Source of the DNA: Trachythela sp. YZ-2020
Taxonomy: Eukaryota; Cnidaria; Anthozoa; Malacalcyonacea; Clavulariidae
Direction: 5' to 3'
Assembly (NCBI GenBank): GCA_016169945.1
Contig: JADLSH010000008.1
Coordinates: 1-64,000 of the forward strand
Length of the DNA: 64,000 nt
Each line of letters starts with the position of its first letter. Positions within the stretch are counted from its first letter, which is position 1. Positions 55,625 through 64,000 of this stretch are shown piece after piece. The translations under genes were made by a program, and so were the position numbers. The notes under the pieces are model-generated. The model was not told where the DNA came from. It did no database searches and saw only the letters and a list, made by a program, of their open reading frames with translations.

Positions 55625-57730
55625 TAGGTAGGTAGGTAGGTAGGTAGGTAAAACTTTATTTTACTACGCTAACCCCAACAGCGTAAGCTGATTTCCAAGG
55701 GGGGCGTAGCATTAAATTTACATTAAAAATTTAGAAAAGTTAAACATACAAATACAATTACTTACATGCAGTTATTACAATTACATACATAATTAGATAG
55801 ATAATAGTACATACAGTACATACATACATACATAATAGTAAATATTAATAGATTAAATAGTCAAGGTAAATATGGGTTTAAAAACTCTAATTAGTAGCCA
55901 GGTGTCATACGTTTTTATTGAATATAGCTAGTGATTCTTTTCCTCTTAATTCATTTGGGAGACTATTCCACAATTTGGCCCCTCTATAGCTAAGACTTTT
56001 TTTAAGATATTCAGTCTTAGGCTTGGGCAAATGGAGTTTAGTGGAAGAGCCCCGCAAATTATAATACTGGGAGGAAGACGTCTTTTGAAAAATATCAGTA
56101 AGTCGTAAGGGCGCTAGATCATGAGTAATTTTATACATAAGACTTGCCACAAACTGGGTTCTGCGTTCGCTCAGAGGCTTCCAGTTTAATTCATTTAGAG
56201 CAAGTTCAGATTGACCATGTTCATTTTTACGACCCATGATAGCTCTAGCAGCCCTATTTTGTAATTTCTGGAGACGATCAGAAAGTGTGGTACCAATGGT
56301 ATCCCAAACTTCGCAACAATAATCAAGGTGAGGCAAAACAAGTGCATTATAGGCACAAATTAATGTATTACGGTCTACACATGATTTTAACTTTCTGATT
56401 GCCCCAATTCCGGATGAAACTTTTTGGCAATTTTATCAATATGCTTTTCCCATGATAGAAATTCATCAATATAGACTCCAAGTGCCTTTGTTTCTCTTAC
56501 CCTTTTAATTGGTATGTCACCAACAAATACCTTTGGGGTAGCCAATATATTATTAATATTATGCCGTGATCCAATTAGTATGTACTCAGTTTTAACGAGA
56601 TTTAAAGATAGTTTATTTGCACAGAGCCACTGATTAACGTTTGAAAGATCGTGATTGATGGCAACTTCTACATCATGAAGAGATTTACCAGATACAGTTA
56701 ACGTTGTATCGTCGGCAAACATTCTTGATGACGAGTGTTCAAGACTTGTAGGCAGATCGTTTATATAAATTAGAAACAGGAGTGGCCCAAGAATTGAACC
56801 TTGGGGGATCCCACAAGTAACTAGATTTTTTCTAGACAATACGCCGTTCACAGTACACATTTGAAATCTGTTTTCTAAGTATGATCCTAAAAGATTTAGG
56901 GCAGGTTTTTGTAGACCATAAAGGTCAAGTTTCTTAATCAATATATTATGATTTATAGTATCAAATGCTTTCTGCAAGTCAAGAAATACTGCAATATTGA
57001 ATTGACCACGGTCCATATTAATGAACCATTCGTTAGTACTGTCCAAAAGGGCAGAAGCTGTAGAATGGAACTGCCTAAAACCAAATTGATTTTGAGACAA
57101 CAAATTATTAACAGCAAAATAATCATATAGTTGGCTATATAGAACTTTTTCAAAAACTTTACTTACTATAGGCAGAATGGAAATTGGGCGATAGTTATTC
57201 AACATGTTTCGAGGGCCATTTTTGTGTAAAGGGATAACTCTCGCTAGTTTCCACTCTGAAGGAACAGTTTCACTATAGATTGCCGTATTAAAAATGCTTG
57301 TCAGTGAATTTGCAATTATTGGCGCAGCAATACGAATAATTTTAGCAGGAATTTTATCAATTCCAGTAGATTTACAAGGATTTAAAGAGGAAAGAAGTTT
57401 GTATACTTTAGTTTCAGACACTGTTTGAAACTTAAAACTACTTGTTGCTTTTGTTATGTAATCCGTGAAATTTCTATCAGTATTACCAATGGTTGTGGCA
57501 ATTTTTGGACCAATCTCAGTAAAGTAATTGTTAAAGCGCTCCGCTAATTCATTTGGACAAGAAATTTGACCATTCTGAGTATGGATACAATTTATTTCGC
57601 GACATTCTTGTTTCCGGTTAAGGATTTTATTAACGGTTTTCCAAGCTTTTTTAGGGTCATGTTCAACACTTTCAAATTGTGCTTTATAATATGCTGTTTT
57701 TGCTTCTCGCAGTGTACTAGTAATATCTTA
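55625..57730 (-). mobile_element. CR1/L2-like LINE, 5'-truncated, inserted in the foldback arm
   Basis: The element lies on the minus strand with its 3' end at 55,625, where a tail of about six ACCT units (aggt on the plus strand) follows the 3' UTR. Its 5' end stops near 57,728 in mid-ORF, next to a TTAA-flanked element. The left foldback arm shows the uninterrupted target (taactcttattaag when complemented). The insertion therefore postdates the foldback. Confidence 0.8.
55905..57728 (-). pseudogene. LINE reverse transcriptase ORF
   Basis: Read 5' to 3' on the minus strand: AWKTVNKILNRKQECREIN, NELAERFNNYFTEIGP, LNNYRPISILPIVSKVFEKV, AVFLDLQKAFDTINHNIL, CGIPQGSILGPLLFLIYIND, MFADDTTLT, then after one frameshift PHLDYCCEVWDTIG and LSYRGAKLWNSLPNELRG. 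The core includes FADD. One missing A in a run near 56,420 shifts the frame between the two open parts (56,387-57,421 and 55,905-56,336). The codons before the first Met at 57,421 are also open up to 57,728. The endonuclease half is absent. Confidence 0.88.
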
Positions 57731-57734
57731 TTAA

Positions 57735-59312
57735 GGTGGTCCAATACAAAAAAAATAATTTTCCATCTTTTATTACTATTGAATCTCTACTGCTAATATG
57801 TTGTTAGGCTCGACACTGTGACAAAAAAAATATGTTGCTGCAAAACAATGTTGCCATGGTTACCGAGATAAGCACCCCCTGTGGTGAAATTCGTGCAATT
57901 TTATAAACACAATAACTAAATAAGCATTAATAATAAAATTCTGGAATAACTTTTATTTACTAGCAAATAACATTGTCTAGGGGTTGAACTAAAACAATCA
58001 ACATTGAAGCATTATCACCAGTTTTACAGGTCAAAAACTGGAAAGGCATTTGTCGACTCAATTGGAAACTGTCGCCACTTGAAAACTATTCAACATAACT
58101 CAATTATTTTAGTTTACAACCTGGAGCTTGATGTGATGAGTCTATGCTGAAAATTTCATCAAGATAGCTACAATACCTCTTCAGATATCCTGCGCGCAAT
58201 AATGGAATCGCTAATTTTTGCTTATTCGAGAAAAATGCATTTAAAGTTCAATGTTCGGTTTATGAACATGATGGTCACATTAAGGTGGTCTTATACATTG
58301 AAAACTATTTTTCCTAATTTAATACTTTTTCCTCATTTTTACTCTAATATTATAGAACATGAGTGGCTGACACAAAATCACTCACTGTTAGTACAATTTG
58401 TGGATTAGTGACAATGTTTAGTGATAGATAGATAGTTGATTATAGTTTATATATTCGGTATATGAATGTGCCCATATAGATATTTGGAAATTATGTAAAA
58501 GTTGTATTTGTATAATTATGCCAGTTTAAATAAACAACATATTTGCAAGTGTATGCGCCTTATATTGGAAAACCTTTTATTTACTTACATCATACGCACA
58601 AATGAAAAATTCGACATGGAGCTCCCCTATATTTAATATGCAAATGAAAAATTGGGCATGGAGCTCCCCTATATTTTCATATGTTTAGAAATTATACGTT
58701 GACTAATTCGGGGTCGAAATCACATAGCCAAACACATCCTAAACAGGAGAGGTAGGCATATATATCATGAAAATGCCATGCTAGATTTTTTCAAAAATGT
58801 TTAACACGTACTATTTCAACATCTAAGTTTGGTTCCCAGCTGTGACCTCCGCCGTTGCCGTCTTTAAAAAGACACCAATGTTTAACCCTTCGGTTCTTTG
58901 AAAGGTTATGGCAGATCGACTTTCGTCGGACTTTACAGGATGTCCTCAATCAGTCAAAGCCTTGAAGTGGAACCGTAATTATACAAAATACATAGCGTGA
59001 ACACAATTTACTTTCACGCCATTATAACGCCTCTCCCGCCTAAATATAACCTACTTGTACTTGGTGTAATTTGAAATAAAATCGTTTAAAATCACTATAT
59101 AGCTAGGGGGGGGGGGGGTAGGTGGATGTCGTTGCTATGGTGGTTACTACGGGACAACATTTCAAACAAGCTGCTATTTTCCCCTATTTACCCATTTTCC
59201 GCCAAACAAATAGAAAAAATAACACCAGAAAACGAAAAAGGGATCATTAATGATGCATAATATGGCTAATTTCAAAATAGGATTTTCTTTTAAAATTTTG
59301 TATAAGACCCCC
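57735..59312. mobile_element. TTAA-flanked piggyBac-like element
   Basis: TTAA at 57,731-57,734 is followed by ggtggtcc, and gacccccttaag closes the right side (TTAA at 59,313-59,316). Removing the segment with one TTAA restores the target seen in the left foldback arm (cttattaagtattc). A second internal TTAAGGTGGTCTTATAC at 58,280 matches the right end better than the left end does, so two related elements may be nested or joined. No transposase is recognised. A ~43-bp unit containing catggagctcccctatattt is duplicated at 58,597-58,680. Confidence 0.65.
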
Positions 59313-59565
59313 TTAAGTATTCGGCGTCGACCGCAGGCATCAAGCAAAAACTTTCGATGAATTCATAGCTCAACAAAGTAGGGATAAAAGGAGAACACAA
59401 ACAACAAGTTAGGCAAGTAAATTTTATTTAAAATATATATTTTCATCGCATATTTTTACCATAATACAATCTTTATATAGTATACTATAAATACAACTCT
59501 ACCCAAGATTGGGCCGCCTGTGCTTTAATCACTGAAGCAGTAATTTTGAATTTATGTACAGAAAT

Positions 59566-60313
59566 TGACACCATTGTCAGGTTTATATGGTGCCGCGATC
59601 CCATTTGACATTTGGTTATATACACCCATAGAAATAATATACCTCGTCTGTCATTCTGTCTGATCTCCAGTTTGACTGGACAATGATATATTTGAGGAAA
59701 CTCTAGTCAGTCTCGTTAATAGTAATGTTGTAATGTTGAGTGTTGGCGCTGATTGTCAAACCTCATCAACATTTTGATCGACTATCTTTGACAATTGTAC
59801 TCGTTTGATCGACTGCACTTAGTCCTAGGGATATTTGTAGTAAAATACCGACGATGAATTTTCTGTTTGAACACTGTTATGTAATGAGTACGTACACTCG
59901 TCCTCGACTAGTACGTTGCGTATTACTGTTGCATTTAGTGTTCATTGACATTCAGTATGTTTAAAATTGCGATTACAAAACATCAAGGAATAGACTCACC
60001 AGAGAAATAGACTGATCCAATTTTCAGGGATAACTATAGTTCATTCGGCCCAGAAATATGTTGCTTTGTAAGACACCAAAGTGTGGATCTGCTCACTAAT
60101 GAAGTTTGGCCACAGTATAGAGACGACCAGTAGGGCCACTCATTTGAAATTTTGTGTGGCCGCTCATTACGCATTGGCAGCCAGTCAATTGCTTTTCTGG
60201 CCAATAAGCAAGCTGGACTAACTTTCCTGGCCAGTAAACTCCATATTTTTGCATAAAAAGCCGGCTACATGTTGCATCGCCGAGTGGCCCTACTGGCCGT
60301 CTTTATACTGTGG
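59566..60313. repeat. Long direct repeat, copy 1
   Basis: The segment from tgacaccattgtcaggttta onward recurs almost unchanged 3,688 bp downstream. It begins with TG but no matching CA end can be seen, since the second copy leaves the window. It could be an LTR pair, a tandem duplication or an assembly duplicate. Confidence 0.85.
60110..60313. mobile_element. 204-bp MITE inside the direct repeat
   Basis: The ends ccacagtatagagacg and the complement of cgtctttatactgtgg pair, continuing through ccagtagggccactc and gagtggccctactgg. The five bases tttgg flank both sides. The second copy is cut by the window end at 64,000. Confidence 0.75.
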
Positions 60314-60318
60314 TTTGG

Positions 60319-61045
60319 TGGTGATCACTAGTCCAGTGGCGTGTTTGCTACTATTCGTCATGGGAGGCCAACTGGGAATTTGGCGCCCCCTAGTAATAAG
60401 TGACCGCATGTTAAGGGTAGTTACCAAGGGACGTCTGGGGGTCCTCCCCCAGAAGATTTTTAGATTTTTATTCTTCAGAAAACCATTTTCAGCGTTTTCT
60501 GAAGCAAATTTGCACAAAAATCTGGACAAACTTTGAGTTCGAACTGTTATTATTAGTTAGGATTGAATATAAGAAATAAACGGAATGAATCAATAAAATA
60601 TTTAAGATTTGTCTGACCCTAATTAAGAAAAAGAAAAGTGTTGTCAGTCCATTGGCAATTTCATAAATATAACTATAAGGTTTGTACAAAACGTTTTAAT
60701 GATTAACATATTCTTCTCTTCTAGGTCCATAAGCGTATGAGCAAATTTAGCATGACGCACTCTAGCGAATCAATCACAGAAGTACAGAACGTCATTGAGT
60801 TATAACTGAAATAGACATATCTTCGACTACTCACCAGAAAAAAACAGACATCCACTCAGTCGTCCACAAAATATTTGAGACAAATCGCCTTCCCCCCATT
60901 TCAATGTTGTTTTGAGTTATAACATTGTCAAATTCAAAGATCATATGTTAGTTTTCGACTGCCAATGAGACAGTCTTGGTTCTAGTTTCACGTTATGTAT
61001 CTTTCAGAAAGATAGTACCATTTCAACACTGAAATAGGGGGAGGG
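60319..61045. other. Sequence between direct repeat and palindrome
   Basis: No gene is recognised. Short frames near 60,249-60,689 have no known motif. Confidence 0.45.
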
Positions 61046-61326
61046 GAGTAGTTCTTACTTTGCGTGCGCTCTATTGTGTTAATCCATGTGTTAATTTATG
61101 CATGCATCCAAGCAAAGCGTTGTCCATAACACCAATATTTCGCTCTAAAAATGTATACATTTTCGCATTCGCCATACCCCCTTTTTCCTCCCTTTGACTA
61201 CTTCGTTGTCGTTTGTTTATCTACAGTTTTTAATTCAAGTTTACATAGAAACACGGTTCTATATATATATCATTGCTTTGAGGAAGGGTTTGGTGGGATT
61301 TTGTAGCAGTTGTCTGGAAATTCTCT

Positions 61327-61451
61327 AAAGCTTCTGTGGAGCTTCTGTGGAGCTTCTTTAAAGCTTCTGTGAAGCTTCTGTAAAGCTTCTGTGGAGCTTC
61401 TGTGGAGCTTCTGTAAAGCTTCTGTGAAGCTTCTGTAAAACTTCTGTGGAG
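61327..61451. repeat. 11-bp minisatellite, left arm
   Basis: About eleven units of gcttctgtgga and variants (gcttctgtaaa, gcttctgtgaa). The right arm has a matching set of about eleven. Confidence 0.85.
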
Positions 61452-61610
61452 CTCTCCAAAATATGAGTAATTAGTGACGCTTGGATACATGCATAAATTA
61501 ACACAGACAAAGATTAACGTTTTAAACAATGTATTCCTTTAGGTATAACAATTATTTACACAAATATACAGTTATTAAACATATTGTCCAGCTTTTACAC
61601 TGTTTTCAGC

Positions 61611-61770
61611 GAGGGTCGATGTGAGGTCGATGCGAGGGTCGATGTGAGGTCGATGTGAGGTCGATGTGAGGTCGATGTGAGGTCGATGTGAGGTCGATGT
61701 GAGGTCGATGTGAGGTCGATGTGAGGTCGATGTGAGGTCGATGTGAGGTCGATGTGAGGTCGATGTGGGG
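61611..61770. repeat. 11-bp gaggtcgatgt minisatellite, left arm
   Basis: About fourteen units, the first few with small changes. The inverted counterpart near 62,547-62,618 has about six. Confidence 0.88.
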
Positions 61771-61797
61771 GCTTGGCGAGTCCGGTTCGGTAGATGT

Positions 61798-61972
61798 AAA
61801 CATTTCGGGGTTCTGTAGGGGTTCTCTCGGGGTTCTGTAGAGGTTCTCTCGAGGTTCTCTGGGGGTTCTGTAGGGGTTCCCTTGGGGTTCCCTCGGGGTT
61901 CCCTTGGGGTTCCCTCGGGGTTCCCTTGGGGTTCCCTCGGGGTTCCCTTGGGGTTCCCTCGGGGTTCCCTTG
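61798..61972. repeat. 22-bp ggttccctcgg/ggttcccttgg array, left arm
   Basis: Alternating ggggttccctc and ggggttccctt units preceded by ggttctgtagggg and ggttctctcg forms. The inverted counterpart is at about 62,378-62,546. They give long Pro/Gly/Arg-rich frames on both strands that I treat as by-products. Confidence 0.8.
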
Positions 61973-62047
61973 TTTTTATTATAATTTTTTTTTTCCAAAG
62001 GCCAATCGGGCCACTCGGACAATATTTATTTCGATATGCGGGCTTTT

Positions 62048-62217
62048 GCGGGACATATTTTGCAAGTCCCGTAGAAGTACTCATTTACGGGACCTTGTTG
62101 CGGGACATATTTAGCAAGTCCCGTAGAAGTACTCATTTACGGGACCTTGTTGCGGGACATATTTAACAAGTCCCGCTCGAAGGGACGCGTTGGGGACGTC
62201 TTGCGGGACATATTTTG
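62048..62217. repeat. Central 52-bp repeats of the palindrome
   Basis: Two full units (gcgggacatatttt, gcaagtcccgtagaag, tactcatttacgggacc, ttgtt) and two partial ones. Each unit contains gggac/gtccc inverted pairs and may form hairpins. These repeats have no inverted partner outside the centre. Confidence 0.8.
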
Positions 62218-63253
62218 GAGCGTCCCGGGGTCCCGTTTGACAAAATGTGTAGGTCTTACCATGGAACAGTCTTGCGGGACGTCGGGACGTGTTAAGATGC
62301 GTCCCTTAGCGACGTCCCGTAAGACTGTTGTCCGAGTGGCCCGATTGGCCTTTGGGAAAAAAATAAATAAATAATAAAAACCAGGGAACCCCAAGGGAAC
62401 CCGGAACCCCGAGGGAACACCAAGGGAACCCCGAGGGAACCCCAAGGGAACCCCGAGGGAACCCCAATGGAACCCCGAGGAACCCCAAGGAACCCCTACA
62501 GAACCCCAGAGACCCGAGAGAACCCCTACAGAACCCCAGAGAACCCTATCGACCTCGCATCGACCTCACATCGACCTCACATCGACCTCACATCGACCTT
62601 CACATCGACCCTCGCATAGAAAACAGTGTAAAGCTGGACAATATGTTTAATAACTGTATATTTGTGTAAATAATTGTTATACCTAAAGGAATACATTGTT
62701 TAAAACGTTAATCTTTGTCTGTGTTAATTTATGCATGTATCCAAGCGTCACTAATTACTCATATTTTGGAGAGCTCACAGAAGTTTTACAGAAGCTTCAC
62801 AGAAGCTTTACAGAAGCTCCACAGAAGCTTTACAGAAGCTCCACAGAAGCTTCACAGAAGCTTTTAGAAGCTCCACAGAAGCTCCACAGAAGCTTTAGAG
62901 AATTTCCAGACAACTGCTACAAAATCCCACCAAACCCTTCCTCAAAGCAATGATATATATATAGAACCGTGTTTCTATGTAAACTTGAATTAAAAACTGT
63001 AGATAAACAAACGACAACGAAGTAGTCAAAGGGAGGAAAAAGGGGGTATGGCGAATGCGAAAATGTATACATTTTTAGAGCGAAATATTGGTGTTATGGA
63101 CAACGCTTTGCTTGGATGCATGCATAAGCATTAACACATGGATTAACACAATAGAGCGCACGCAAAGTAGGAACTCTTGCACGCACACTAAGTACGAACT
63201 CTTGCACGCACACCCCTGTTGATGCCATATGGCTGGAAATAAATGTGACGCCA

Positions 63254-64000
63254 TGACACCATTGTCAGGTTTATATGGTGCCGCGATCCCATTTGACATT
63301 TGGTTATATACACCCATAGAAATAATATACCTCGTCTGTCATTCTGTCTGATCTCCAGTTTGACTGGACAATGATATATTTGAGGAAACTCTAGTCAGTC
63401 TCGTTAATAGTAATGTTGTAATGTTGAGTGTTGGCGCTGATTGTCAAACCTCATCAACATTTTGATCGACTATCTTTGACAATTGTACTCGTTTGATCGA
63501 CTGCACTTAGTCCTAGGGATATTTGTAGTAAAATACCGACGATGAATTTTCTGTTTGAACACTGTTATGTAATGAGTACGTACACTCGTCCTCGACTAGT
63601 ACGTTGCGTATTACTGTTGCATTTAGTGTTCATTGACATTCAGTATGTTTAAAATTGCGATTACAAAACATCAAGGAATAGACTCACCAGAGAAATAGAC
63701 TGATCCAATTTTCAGGGATAACTATAGTTCATTCGGCCCAGAAATATGTTGCTTTGTAAGACACCAAAGTGTGGATCTGCTCACTAATGAAGTTTGGCCA
63801 CAGTATAGAGACGACCAGTAGGGCCACTCATTTGAAATTTTGTGTGGCCGCTCATTACGCATTGGCAGCCAGTCAATTGCTTTTTCTGGCCAATAAGCAA
63901 GCTGGACTAACTTTCCTGGCCAGTAAACTCCATATTTTTGCATAAAAAGCCGGCTACATGTTGCATCGCCGAGTGGCCCTACTGGCCGTCTTTATACTGT
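63254..64000. repeat. Long direct repeat, copy 2 (cut by window end)
   Basis: Matches 59,566-60,312 base by base except for rare changes, for example one extra T near 63,883. It includes the start and nearly all of the 204-bp MITE. Its right limit is outside the window. Confidence 0.85.

Larger units (their letters stand above)
52290..59522. mobile_element. Foldback Penelope-like element, right arm split by later insertions
   Basis: The left arm (52,290-53,637) is an inverted copy of the right arm (54,519-55,624 plus 59,313-59,522). The outermost matches are cacaggcggcccaatc and gattgggccgcctgtg. Both arms carry the reverse-transcriptase end, the GIY-YIG nuclease, a hairpin, a hammerhead motif and the same 3' flank. 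The reading strand switches head to head near 53,637. Between 55,625 and 59,312 the right arm holds a LINE and a TTAA-flanked element that the left arm lacks. Confidence 0.8.
61046..63178. repeat. 2.1-kb palindrome with minisatellite arms (foldback-like element)
   Basis: The left arm, about 61,046-62,024, is an inverted copy of the right arm, about 62,329-63,178. The order in the left arm is a unique segment (tttgcgtgcgctctattg to aagggtttggtgggattt), an 11-bp gcttctgtgga array, a unique segment, an 11-bp gaggtcgatgt array, a ggttccctcgg-type array and ccaaaggccaatcgggccac. The right arm has all of these in reverse. The ~300-bp centre has 52-bp gcgggacatatttt units. No transposase is seen. 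The structure resembles foldback elements whose inverted repeats are tandem arrays. Confidence 0.85.

Noticed and set aside
61575..62084. 169-codon minus-strand frame with STSHRPHIDL and PREPQGNP repeats
   Set aside because: It follows the minisatellites of the palindrome arm, has no unique domain, and the equivalent frame in the other arm is not maintained.

Overview
The window is eukaryotic and AT-rich. It holds spliced genes, Penelope-like, LINE and tyrosine-recombinase retroelements, and many small DNA-transposon derivatives. The mix (GIY-YIG Penelope elements with hammerhead motifs, L2/CR1-like LINEs, DIRS-type recombinase remnants, TTAA and TA MITEs) suggests an invertebrate, perhaps a cnidarian. 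That assignment is inference from element types, not a marker gene.

Layout. 1-15,340 is one satellite array of about 160 head-to-tail 96-bp monomers, nearly identical in the middle and indel-rich at both sides. 15,341-26,711 is gene-poor. It contains a 1.75-kb tandem duplication carrying a LINE pseudogene with an internal inversion, a G-rich minisatellite and a tyrosine recombinase remnant. 26,737-38,622 is the main gene. Every exon I can place joins in phase 1, and together they read as signal peptide, three trypsin-family protease domains each followed by an unrecognised ~288-residue helical domain, EGF, SEA, EGF, EGF, one membrane helix and a short cytoplasmic tail (about 1,977 residues). 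Cassettes A and B are a recent tandem duplication; cassette C is older. The expected role is a membrane-anchored multi-protease ectodomain that could be activated by furin-like cleavage and released at the SEA domain.

38,623-49,860 is intergenic with MITEs (Tc1/mariner, piggyBac-like, hAT-like, pogo/Tigger-like) and two LINE remnants. 49,861-51,126 (minus) is an intact major-facilitator transporter with a single coding exon, a 5' UTR acceptor and an overlapping upstream ORF. 52,290-59,522 is a foldback Penelope-like element with a hammerhead motif in each arm. Its right arm was later split by a LINE and then by a TTAA-flanked element. 59,566-64,000 has a direct repeat of at least 745 bp flanking a 2.1-kb palindrome whose arms are built from several different minisatellites.

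The most novel-looking items are the three-protease gene with its repeated helical module and the minisatellite palindrome. Many coding breaks are single-base changes in homopolymers and may be sequence errors rather than true pseudogenisation. All splice models are read from sequence only and have no transcript support here.
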